Below, piece by piece: positions 42,651-51,300 of a stretch of DNA of 64,000 nt. Numbering within the stretch: the stretch's first letter is position 1; each line of letters opens with the position of its first letter. The notes under the pieces were generated by a model that was not told the DNA's origin, did no database searches, and saw only the letters and a list, made by a program, of their open reading frames with translations. Position numbers and translations under genes: made by a program. The DNA is from Verrucomicrobiota bacterium (lineage in GTDB: Bacteria; Verrucomicrobiota; Verrucomicrobiia; Opitutales; Opitutaceae), in contig JAUVVA010000001.1 of NCBI GenBank assembly GCA_030604905.1, positions 1 to 64,000 on the forward strand. Direction: 5' to 3'.

Positions 42651-43892
42651 ATGCACACGCCCTCGTCCGCTCCTGGTTCCTCGTCCGATCCGGTCGCTTC
42701 CGGTCGCTGCCCGTTTCATCACGGCGGCGCTCCGGGCGGCGATCCCTTCGGCGAGGCCCGGCGCGGCGCGGGCGTGCTGCGCAACGTGTTCCAAGGGGAG
42801 GATGTTCCCATGATCCTGCGCCACGCCGAGGTGCGCGCCGCGGCGGCGGCCTGGGATCGCTTCAGCTCCGACGCCCCCTTCCGCGTGCCAATCCCATCGG
42901 AGGAGGACGTGCGCAACGCGCGCCAATTGCCGATCGAGACCGACCCGCCCGACCACACCGACTATCGGCGCATCACCGAGCCTTTTTTTCAGCGGCCCAA
43001 GACCCCCGCGATGATCGCCGCGGTGGAGCGCCTCATCGTCGAGTCCCTCGACGCCGCGCTCGCCGCCGGCGAGGTGGAGGTGGTGCGCGCCTTCGCGCTC
43101 CCGCTCCAATCCCGCGCGCTCGCCCTCCTGCTCAATGTGCCCGCCGCCGAGGCGGAGGAGTGGATCGGGTGGGGGACGCACGTTTTTCGCGACGGGGCCG
43201 ACGGCGAGGCCAAGGGCGCCGTGCTCGACCGCTACATCCGCCGTCGCCTCGCCGAGGCCGAGCAAGGGCCGGGCGGCGATGATTTTTTCAGCTCGATCAC
43301 CCGCGCCACGTTCCGAGGCAGACCGCTGACGCGCGAGGAGCAGGTCGGCTTCACCAATCTCGTTTTTGCCGGCGGTCGCGACACGATCATCCAGACCGTC
43401 GCCATCCTCTTTTCCCTGCTCGCCGAGCAGCCGCGGCTTTTGGCGCAACTGCGCGCCGGGGCCGACATCGCGCTCGCCGCGGAGGAGATCCTCCGCGTCG
43501 CGACGCCGCTCACCCACATCGGCCGCGTGTGCCCGCGCCCGACCGAGGTGGGCGGACAAACCGTGCCGGAGGGCGGCCGCGTGTCCCTCTGCTGGGCCTC
43601 GGCCAACCAGGACGAGACCGTGTTTCGTGATCCGCAGACCGTGCGCCTGGACCGTCGCCCCAATCCCCACCTCGCCTTCGGCAGCGGGCCGCACACCTGC
43701 CAGGGGGCGCCGCACGCCCGGCTCCTCGTGCGCAGTTTGCTGAGGCGGATCGCGGACACGGTGGAGTCGATCGCCTTCCTCGAGGCGGCGCCTCATCTGG
43801 AGCGTCAGCCTTCCTACGAGCGGGCCGCCGGCTGGGAGCGCCTGCGCGTGGCCCTGCGGCCGCGCTCCCCGCTCTTGCAGGACCAGGCCTGA
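42651..43892 (+). CDS. Cytochrome P450
   Basis: This 413-residue soluble bacterial P450 has no membrane anchor. The heme ligand is C350 in FGSGPHTCQGAPHARL, the ExxR is in EEILRVATPLTHIGR, and the I-helix oxygen-activation motif is FAGGRDTII. A Cys/His pair near the N-terminus (GRCPFHHGG) is a common lead-in in this group. ATG 42651 is chosen because the longer ORF runs inside the GH74 gene in another frame. It follows the GH74 gene by 37 bp on the same strand, but no ferredoxin or reductase is next to it. The substrate is unknown. In marine bacteria P450s can demethylate methoxy sugars, which would fit a polysaccharide setting but is not shown here. Confidence 0.93.
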   Translation: MHTPSSAPGSSSDPVASGRCPFHHGGAPGGDPFGEARRGAGVLRNVFQGEDVPMILRHAEVRAAAAAWDRFSSDAPFRVPIPSEEDVRNARQLPIETDPPDHTDYRRITEPFFQRPKTPAMIAAVERLIVESLDAALAAGEVEVVRAFALPLQSRALALLLNVPAAEAEEWIGWGTHVFRDGADGEAKGAVLDRYIRRRLAEAEQGPGGDDFFSSITRATFRGRPLTREEQVGFTNLVFAGGRDTIIQTVAILFSLLAEQPRLLAQLRAGADIALAAEEILRVATPLTHIGRVCPRPTEVGGQTVPEGGRVSLCWASANQDETVFRDPQTVRLDRRPNPHLAFGSGPHTCQGAPHARLLVRSLLRRIADTVESIAFLEAAPHLERQPSYERAAGWERLRVALRPRSPLLQDQA

Positions 43893-44309
43893 CCCTAAGT
43901 CGCAAGGGGCGGTCTTTCGAAAACAAGGCGTATCGAGCCTTTGGCCCGAAGGCTGGTCCCGCGCGTTTTATTCGAGCCCGATCAAGGGATCCCGAACGTG
44001 GGCGGGGTGCGCCCCGCCGCAATCGCGGAGCGCGTGCGGGTGGTGCGCCGTCCTCCGCCGACGCGCTCCGCCGACGCGCTCCGCCGGCTGCGGCTGCACC
44101 GGAGGCAGGGCACGATCCGTCGAGTCGACGCGTAGGCCGAGGTTTGGATAGCCGACAGCATGCAGGGATAAGAAACGCAGTTACTGCAAATTGAAGAAAA
44201 GGCGCCTCGCGTGTAGTGTGATTCCGTTACCTCGCCCCGAGTTCTTCTCGCGAAGACCCAGAGGGCGCCCCCGCCTCAGTCCTCGTCCCGCCCCTTCGGC
44301 CCCGCCCCA
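43893..44309. other. Intergenic region, 417 bp, with promoter area
   Basis: No gene is supported. Near 44058-44083 the 13-mer CCGACGCGCTCCG is repeated twice in tandem, followed by CCGGCTGCGGCTG. The right half is AT-richer and holds the AraC-type motif at 44173-44195 and the leader of the pseudopilin at 44310. No clear terminator for the P450 gene was seen. Confidence 0.6.
44173..44195. promoter_or_regulatory. Putative AraC-type operator (site 1)
   Basis: AAACGCAGTTACTGCAAATTGAA matches AAGCGCAATCCATGCAAATTGAA at 46848-46870 at 18 of 23 positions, with 11 consecutive identical bases. It lies about 115 bp before the pseudopilin start, a spacing almost the same as at the second site. Confidence 0.6.
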
Positions 44310-44990
44310 ATGAAGACCATCCATCCCGCCCCGCGCGGCTTTACCCTGATCGAGCTCCTCACCGTGATCGCGATCATCGGCATCCTCGCCGCCATCATCA
44401 TTCCCACCGTCGGCCGCGTGCGCGAGTCGGCGCGCGCCGCCCAGAGCATTTCCAACCTGCGTCAATGCGCCATGGCGATCCGGCTCTATGCCGAGGCCAA
44501 TCGCGACCGCCTGCCGGGCGGCTACTCTTTCCCCGCTCCGGGGCAAAGTCCCGCCGTGTGGCAGGACCAGGTGGCGCCCTTCGTCGGCATGCGCGAAGGG
44601 TCTTCGCAGCGCGTGAGCCCGCAGTTCGTGCTCAACTCGCCCTACCAGGTCATCACCGATCCCAACCGCGCCGACTGGTGGAACGAGGGCACGACCTTCG
44701 GCATCAGCCTCTACATGAAGGAGCCGCAGTGGAACTTCCGGCTCGGCGCCGTGCAGAGTCCCTCGCGCACGGTGCTCGTGGGCGACAAGCGCCAGGGCGC
44801 CAACGACTATGTGCGCCCCTCCGTCGGCGCCTATGGAGGTGGCGGCCAAGCGCAGCGGCCTGAGTTTCGGCACGGTGGCCAACGCATCGCGCACTTCGCC
44901 CACGTGGACGGGAGTGTCCGCGGCTACACGTCGGAAGAACTGGCGGAAGATCCCGCCGACGGCCGTCCCAACCTCTGGCGCTGGTGGTGA
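44310..44990 (+). CDS. Type II secretion-like pseudopilin with WRWW tail
   Basis: This 226-residue protein has the short leader MKTIHPAPRG, then [20 protein letters not shown]. The outer domain has RHGGQRIAHFAHVDGSVRGY and ends DPADGRPNLWRWW. It is the closest relative of the pseudopilin at 29935 (shared SPYQ, VWQDxVAPxVGM/L and the whole C-terminal end), although the regulators beside them belong to different families (LacI there, AraC here). The AraC-type motif lies upstream. It starts the plus-strand run that includes the CBM96-PEP-CTERM gene 65 bp further on. Confidence 0.88.
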   Translation: MKTIHPAPRGFTLIELLTVIAIIGILAAIIIPTVGRVRESARAAQSISNLRQCAMAIRLYAEANRDRLPGGYSFPAPGQSPAVWQDQVAPFVGMREGSSQRVSPQFVLNSPYQVITDPNRADWWNEGTTFGISLYMKEPQWNFRLGAVQSPSRTVLVGDKRQGANDYVRPSVGAYGGGGQAQRPEFRHGGQRIAHFAHVDGSVRGYTSEELAEDPADGRPNLWRWW

Positions 44991-45055
44991 TCTCGCTCGG
45001 CTCAAGCGTCACCCACTCCTGATACCCTCTCACCTTTTTCTTCAGCCCCAACGTT

Positions 45056-45871
45056 ATGATCAACACACTACGCAGCCCCCGTGGCCTCCTCGGCCTCACC
45101 GTCCTCGCCGTCGCCTCCTTCGGCGTTTCCGCCCAAGCCCAGACCGTCCTCACCGCCGTGGCGGATTCATGGATTGAGAACATTAATCCGAATACCAACT
45201 ACGGCACCGAAAACCGCCTGCGCTTCAATCGTCAGGCGGCGGGCACGGCGCCCAATTTCACCGAGGGCACGCGTTTCCGGAAAACCTACATCGCTTTTGA
45301 CGCTACGTCCTTCGATTTCAGCGGCGCGGCCATCGAAAGCGTCTCCTTGCAGTTTGTGGTGTCCGCGAACTTCACGCCGACCACGGCCGGCCTCACCTCC
45401 TTCAAGGTCTTCGGGCTGATCGACGGCTCCGCCGGCGATGCCGTCAATGGCTGGACCGAGACCGGCATTACTTGGAACAACGCGCCCTCCAATGATTCCG
45501 GCGCCAACACCATGGGGGCCGGTGCGGTGGAGCTGTTTACCTACACCCTCCCTGCTGGCGCTTTTTCCGGCTCGGGTGGTCTTGTCCCCGCAGGCACCGT
45601 CATTTCTCTCAACAGCAGCACGCTCACGGAAACGCAATACGCCGCCCTGCTCGGCTTCGTGCAGGCCGACACCAACAACCGTCTCTCCTTCGTGCTGACG
45701 GGGCAGAGCCTCGATTTCTCTTCGCTCGAGATCGCCTCCCGTTCCAACACCACCTACGCGGGCCCGCAGCTCACGCTCACCGCCATCCCGGAGCCCTCGG
45801 CTTTCGCAGCCATGGCCGGTCTCGGCGCGCTATCCTGCGTGGCGCTCCGCCGTCGTCGGGCCGGCGTTTAA
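45056..45871 (+). CDS. CBM96/DNRLRE-like PEP-CTERM protein
   Basis: This 271-residue exported protein has signal peptide LLGLTVLAVASFGVSAQAQ. One CBM96/DNRLRE-type module covers about 30-240. Its landmarks are ADSWIENINPNTNYGTENRLRF, RFRKTYIAFD, TGITWNNAPSND and FASLEIASRS-like phrases near the end. The tail is AIPEPSAFAAMAGLGALSCVALRRRR, a PEP-CTERM signal. It would display the glycan-binding module on the cell surface. The same module type is found in the next two enzymes of the cluster and in the GH74 protein at 39224. It follows the pseudopilin by 65 bp and is convergent with the AraC gene. Confidence 0.85.
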   Translation: MINTLRSPRGLLGLTVLAVASFGVSAQAQTVLTAVADSWIENINPNTNYGTENRLRFNRQAAGTAPNFTEGTRFRKTYIAFDATSFDFSGAAIESVSLQFVVSANFTPTTAGLTSFKVFGLIDGSAGDAVNGWTETGITWNNAPSNDSGANTMGAGAVELFTYTLPAGAFSGSGGLVPAGTVISLNSSTLTETQYAALLGFVQADTNNRLSFVLTGQSLDFSSLEIASRSNTTYAGPQLTLTAIPEPSAFAAMAGLGALSCVALRRRRAGV

Positions 45872-45927
45872 CGGACCGCCCTCGTATCCATCCCCTAGCC
45901 CCGGGACCGAAAGCCGGCGCAGCCGCA

Positions 45928-46818
45928 TCACGCGTGCGTGCGCCGGTATTCGCCCGGGGTTTTATTATGCATCCACGTAAAGGCCCGGCAAAAGGCGGGA
46001 GCCCCGGTGTAGCCGCACTTGGTGGCGATTTCCTCGATCGACAGCGTGCTGGCGCGCAGCAACTGCGCCGCCTCGTTGAGCCGATGCTGGCGCAGGATGG
46101 TGCTCGGGCGCATGCCCCAGGCCTTGCCCAGCTTTCGCGACAAGTGGGTGGGGGAGTAGCCCAGCTGCTGCGCGAACTCCTTCATCGAGATCTTCGAAAA
46201 GGTGACCAAGCGGGAGGGCGGCGGCAGGTCGGTCGTCTCCTCCAGCTTCAGGTGCGTGCTCATCACGTGGCGCTCCACGTCGTCCCAGAGCGTGGTGAAC
46301 CACGCGTAGGTCTCGGTCGACCAGCGCGAGGCGCTGCGCTCCGGCTTGCGGTGATACAGGTCGATCAGGCGCGCGGTGGCCTTGAAGACCGGCGCGGTGG
46401 GCTTGAGCTCGTGCAACATGCCGTAGCGGTGGAGCAGATATTCCATCGCGTTGACCGCCGTCTCTCCGGCGAGGTGCACGCTCATCTGGATCCAGGGCTC
46501 GGGGCCGCGGTCCTTGCGCAGCACAAACTGGCCCGGCGTGCGCAGCAGCAGCACGTCGCCCGCATTGACGCGGACACTCCGCTCCGGTGTCTCCAGCAGG
46601 GCCTGCCCCGCCACCGTGAGGATGCACACCGCCTCGGGTGTGATCGCGGCCGCGACGCCCTCCATCTCGGAGTGTGGCCGCGTGCGCTCCGCAATGCCCA
46701 CAAAGGTGGGGCGAAAGCGCGGGCCGTCCCAATTGGGCGCCTTGGGCTTGCCGTAGACCATCCGCTTGGGCAGCCAGCCGAGCGCGCGCGGCGCATGTTT
46801 GATGGGTTCGAAATACAT
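45928..46818 (-). CDS. AraC-family transcriptional regulator
   Basis: This is a 296-residue regulator. The N-terminal half (to about 190) is a cupin-like sensing region with ILTVAGQALLETPERSVRVNAGDVLLLRTPG. The C-terminal AraC domain has both helix-turn-helix units: SMKEFAQQLGYSPTHLSRKL and SIEEIATKCGYTGAPAFCRAF, ending TPGEYRRTHA. It is divergent from the CBM96 gene at 46976 and has one of the two 23-bp motifs in its own promoter gap. It probably senses a breakdown product of the polysaccharide attacked by the enzymes at 48-54 kb. Confidence 0.92.
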   Translation of the reverse strand: MYFEPIKHAPRALGWLPKRMVYGKPKAPNWDGPRFRPTFVGIAERTRPHSEMEGVAAAITPEAVCILTVAGQALLETPERSVRVNAGDVLLLRTPGQFVLRKDRGPEPWIQMSVHLAGETAVNAMEYLLHRYGMLHELKPTAPVFKATARLIDLYHRKPERSASRWSTETYAWFTTLWDDVERHVMSTHLKLEETTDLPPPSRLVTFSKISMKEFAQQLGYSPTHLSRKLGKAWGMRPSTILRQHRLNEAAQLLRASTLSIEEIATKCGYTGAPAFCRAFTWMHNKTPGEYRRTHA

Positions 46819-46847
46819 CGGCGCTTAATTTGGCAGAAACTGCAAGA

Positions 46848-46870
46848 AAGCGCAATCCATGCAAATTGAA
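46848..46870. promoter_or_regulatory. Putative AraC-type operator (site 2)
   Basis: AAGCGCAATCCATGCAAATTGAA lies 30 bp upstream of the AraC start and about 106 bp upstream of the GTG start at 46976. A further ACTGCAAGAAAGCGCAA stretch overlaps its left edge (from 46839), as if half sites were repeated. Its partner is at 44173. Confidence 0.6.
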
Positions 46871-46975
46871 TCCGCGGCGCATTCGGCGGATAGTGGGCGG
46901 CGTCGATCCTTGGGCGCCATCGCGCCGGGGATCCTTGTTCGCCCCCGACGTCTTTTCCCCAACCCCGCCCCCGCC

Positions 46976-48286
46976 GTGTCGCGCCTGTTTCCATCCTCCT
47001 CCTCCCGCGTCCCGGCGGGGCTGCTTATCGTGGGTCTGGCCGCCTTGCTCCCTCCCGGCGGCTTTTTCGCATCGACTCTGCCCGCGGCCCTCGTCGCCGC
47101 GCCGGCCGCCTTGCCGGCGGATACGACCGGGCATTTCTGGATGGAGGTCCTGAGCAGCGAGGCGGGCGGGGCCGACACCTACGTGAGCAGCGACCGCGAG
47201 TCCGGCCAGTCCTTCGCGCAGGAAAACCGCCTCCGCGTGCGCACCAATCCCGACGGCGACCGCCATCGGAAGATCTATCTGCGCTTCCCGCTGGCCGCGT
47301 TTCCTTTCCCCGTCACCGAGGTGGACGCGGTCGAGCTGCAGCTCACCGTGCAGGAGGCCTTTCACCACCATGGCCGGTTCGAGCTCGAGATTCACGGGCT
47401 GGGCGAGGCGGAGACCGCTTGGGCATCCGCGACGCTGAGCTGGTCAAACGCCCCCGGACACGATCCGGCCTCGCCGTCAGGGGCGGGCCCCGGAGCCCGC
47501 CTCCTGGGACGCGTGAGCCTGCCGGGCACGCTCGCCGCCGGGCAGTTGATCGTGCTCGGTCCGGACACGCTCCCGGCGGACACGCACGCGGCGCTGCTTG
47601 CTTTCGTGCGCGAGCGGCGCGGAGGAGCCGTCGGCCTCGTGCTCAGCGCGCGCACGCCGACCTTCACCAGTCTCGCCTTCGTCTCCGGTCGCGGAGCGCT
47701 GCGTTCTCGCCCCGCGCTTTCCCTTCGACACGCGCCCGCCGCGTCCGTCTCGCCGGCTTCCGCGACGCTCGCCGCCGCACCGGCGTCGGTTCCCCTTTCC
47801 GGCCCCACGCCTCCCGGGACCACGCCCCGCCTGCCGGCGCTCTTCAACCCCGACATGGAGCAGGGCGCGGAGACCGCGGCGGGCTGGGCCGTCACCTGGA
47901 CCGGCAAGGGCCGTCTGCAGGCGCTGCGTGATACGCAGCAGCGAGCCGAGGGCGCGGCCTCGCTTCGCCTCGAATCCGTCGGCGGACCCGCGGACGGCAG
48001 CGTGTCGCAGCGGCTGCGCGTCACCGAGCCCCGCCTGCTTTTTGTCGGCCATGCGATGCTGCCCGCGGACAGCCGTGCGGAGTCGTTGGTCGCGCTTCAG
48101 GTGCTGGCCGAGGATGGCAGCCAGCTCGATTGGATCGGTCTGCACGAGCTGCGCCCGGAGGGCCGCTGGGTGCGCTTCGAGCGCGCCGTCACGCTTCCGC
48201 AAAACGTCCACCGCGTGCACCTCGTCTTCACCCTGCGCGGAGAGGGCGCGGCTTACCTCGACGGCCTGGAGGTTTTTGCCCGTTAG
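46976..48286 (+). CDS. Secreted CBM96-like protein with second CBM-like domain
   Basis: This 436-residue exported protein starts at GTG 46976, giving signal peptide RVPAGLLIVGLAALLPPGGFFAS. The ORF-track ATG at 46859 lies within the AraC motif and gives no signal, so it was rejected. A CBM96/DNRLRE-type module (about 60-250) has ADTYVSSDRESGQSFAQENRLRV, DRHRKIYLRFPL and TLSWSNAPGH. After a Ala/Ser/Pro linker, a second beta-sandwich (about 295-436) opens LPALFNPDMEQGAETAAGW and ends AYLDGLEVFAR, like a CBM4/9. There is no catalytic domain and no PEP-CTERM tail. It lies 57 bp upstream of the lyase gene. Confidence 0.78.
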   Translation: MSRLFPSSSSRVPAGLLIVGLAALLPPGGFFASTLPAALVAAPAALPADTTGHFWMEVLSSEAGGADTYVSSDRESGQSFAQENRLRVRTNPDGDRHRKIYLRFPLAAFPFPVTEVDAVELQLTVQEAFHHHGRFELEIHGLGEAETAWASATLSWSNAPGHDPASPSGAGPGARLLGRVSLPGTLAAGQLIVLGPDTLPADTHAALLAFVRERRGGAVGLVLSARTPTFTSLAFVSGRGALRSRPALSLRHAPAASVSPASATLAAAPASVPLSGPTPPGTTPRLPALFNPDMEQGAETAAGWAVTWTGKGRLQALRDTQQRAEGAASLRLESVGGPADGSVSQRLRVTEPRLLFVGHAMLPADSRAESLVALQVLAEDGSQLDWIGLHELRPEGRWVRFERAVTLPQNVHRVHLVFTLRGEGAAYLDGLEVFAR

Positions 48287-48343
48287 CGGCACGCCGCCTC
48301 CTCGCTCCGTTCCCGTTTTTCAATCCCCCCACCGAATACACCG

Positions 48344-51300
48344 ATGTTTTTCCGCCCTCTTTTTGTTTCCACGTTCACCGCCTTAGCCGCGTCGCTCGTC
48401 GGCGCCGCCACCCATGTGGCGAGGACCGACGCCGCCGGTGGCGCCGACGCCTACATCAGCAGCCACGCCGAGGCCGGCGCCAACTTCGGCGGCGAGGCCC
48501 GCCTGCGTGTGCGCGCCAACACCAGCGACGACCGGCACCGCAAGATCTACCTGCGCTTCCCGCTCGCGGGCGCGCCTTTCGCCGCCTCGGCGATCGAGAC
48601 CGCCCGGCTCGAGCTCACGCTCCAGGAGAGCTTTAACTTTGGCGCGAACTTCGAGGCTCGCCTCTACGGGCTCCCGCAGGGTGCGACCGGCGATGGCGCC
48701 GCGGGCTGGGCGGCCAACTCGATCACCTGGAACAACGCCCCGGCCAACGCCACCGGCTCGCGCAGCGACATGGCGGCGGGCGCGCGCCTGCTCGGCAGCT
48801 TTACCCTTTCCGGCTCCCGCTCCGCCGGCACCCGCATCGCGCTCGACGCGGAGACGCTTCCGGCCGCCACCGCGACCGCGCTGCGCGATTTTCTGCGCGA
48901 GGACAGCGACGGATACGTCACGCTGGTTATCACCGCCGTCACGCGGCACGAGACCAGCGTGAGCTTCGTCTCCTCGCGCGGCGACGCCGCGGCGCGTCCC
49001 GCGCTCGTGCTGGGCGAAGAGGCGCCGACCCCCGTCGCCCCGCTCTTCTCCACGCTCGCGCCGCACCCGCGCCTCATCCTCACGCCCGCGGTCGAGGCGC
49101 GCATCCGCGCCATCCGTGCCACCGACCCCCTGCTGGAAAATCTCATTCAAGTGGTCGTGGCCGAGGCAGAGCGCGGCCTGCTCGAGCCCGTGATCGAGCG
49201 TCGTCTCGACGATCCCAACGAGACGCGCGCCTGGCTCTGGCGGATGAAGGACCAGCGCCGCGCCGCGATGTATCGCGTGCTCAACATGGCGCTCGCTTAC
49301 CGGCTCGACGGCGACGAGCGCTTCGCGGCGCGCGCCGCGCAGGAACTCGTCACCGCGGCCGGCTTCAACGGCTGGTTTCCCGAGCACTTTCTCAACATCG
49401 GCGAGATGACCACCTGGGTCGCTCTTGGCTACGACTGGCTCTACGATTACCTCACCCCCGCTCAGCGCTCGGCCATCCGCCAAGGCATCGTGAACAACGG
49501 CCTCAACCCCGGCCGCGGCAACTACGAGGTGAACGCGAGCTGGACCCAGTCGCGCGACAACTGGAATCAGGTCTGCAACGCCGGCCTCATCCTCGGCGCC
49601 CTCGCCGTGGCCGAGCATCATCCGGAACTGGCGGAGTTTATCGTGCGGCGCGGAGTCGAGAGCCTGAAGCGCCCGCTCCCGGCCTATCTGCCCGACGGCG
49701 ACTGGTATGAGGGACCGACCTACTGGGCCTACGGCACCACCTACCACGGCTTCGCGCTCGACGGCCTCAAGACCGCGCTCGGCCACATCCTCGACACCGC
49801 CTCGGCCGAAGGCTACGCGGAGCTCGGCCGCTCCGGCGCCTTTCACGTCCAGACCATCGGGCCGACCAATCTCTACTTCAACTTCGGCGACTCCAAGGAA
49901 GTCGCCTACTTCTCGCCCGTGCTCTTCTGGCTCGGCCGTTGGTTCGAGCAGCCGGTCTACGCGTGGTTCCAGCGTTGGGTGGCCGAGCGCGATCTGCCGC
50001 GCATGCGCCGCACCGAGCCGCCGCGCCTGATGTCGGACGACACGCTCGACCGTTTCCTGCCCTTCCTCGTCATCTGGTATGACGACGCCGGCCGCGAGCT
50101 AAGCGACTCCGACCTCGCCCTCGACCAGCACTTCCGCGGCAAGTCGCAGATCGGCGTGATGCGCGGCAACTGGACCGACCCCGACGCCACCTACCTCGCC
50201 TTCAAGGGCGGCCAGGCCAACGACTCTCACGCCCACATGGACGCCGGCTCCTTCGTGCTCGACGCCCTCGGCGTGCGCTGGGGCGTGAAGCTCGGCAAGG
50301 AGCACTACGACAACACGCCCGGCTATTTCGATGCGAGCGGCCCCCGTTTCCAATACTTCCGCCTCAACAACCGCGGGCACAACACCCTCACGATCAACAA
50401 CGCCCTCCAGCGCAGCGACCGCCGCGCGATGATCACGCACTTCAGCAGTCAGCCCGACGTGGGCCTGGCCGTGCTCGATCTCACGCCCGTCTATCAAGGC
50501 CAGGCGCAGTCGGTGCGGCGCGGCTTTGCCCTGGTGGATCGCAGCCGGGTCTTGGTGCAGGACCGCCTCGAAGGCGTGGCCCCCGGGGCGCTCGTGCGCT
50601 GGGCGATGTTCACCGGCGCGGAGGTCTCGGTGGATGGCCGCCGCGCCACGCTCACGCAGGACGGGCGCCGCCTCTTCGCCGAGATCCTCGAGGGCCCGGG
50701 CGAGTTTGAGGCGCTCTCGGCCGATCCGCAGGAGCCCTACAGCAGCACCAACGAAGGCTTCACCCAGCTCACGCTCCGCGCCCCGGCGCCGGTGGACGGC
50801 CGCGTGGAGTGGGTGGTGCTCTTCACCCCCGACCGCGGCTCGACGCCCGCTCCCGCGCCCACGTTGCGCCCGCTCTCGATGGCGCTCGCCGACGGGCCCT
50901 TGCCCGCGGGCTGGTCCGTGGCGCAGCCGGGCGGGGCGGCGGTGGCGGGCGAGACGGGTTTTGCGCTGGGCCACTTCCGGCTCTCCTCGGCCGGGGCCGG
51001 ACTCGCCGGTGCGCAGGATGCCGGTCTCCTCGTCTCCCGCGAATGGCAGGGCGATGGCGAGTGGGTGGTGCGTCTGCAATCGATCCAGGCCGGGCAATCC
51101 TCCGCGCTCGCGGGACTCGCCTGGCGCGGGTCCGACGCGGCCAACGCCGCGCATGCGTTTATCGGCGTGGACCGCAACGGCCGCCCCGTGTGGCGCCAGC
51201 GCGTCTCCCCGGGCGCGGCGACCACGGGCGCCGAGGCCGCCGCGACGCTCATCCCGCCGATCTGGCTCAAGCTCACCCGCGCCTCCGACATGGTGAGCGG

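Noticed and set aside
39230-42658. 1142-residue minus-strand ORF opposite the CBM96-GH74 gene
   Set aside because: It is the longest ORF in the track by near-equal length but low complexity with no motif; the opposite frame is clearly the gene.
46859-46975. ATG at 46859 as start of the CBM96 protein
   Set aside because: It lies within the AraC-type motif and adds 39 residues without a signal peptide, while the GTG at 46976 starts a normal one.
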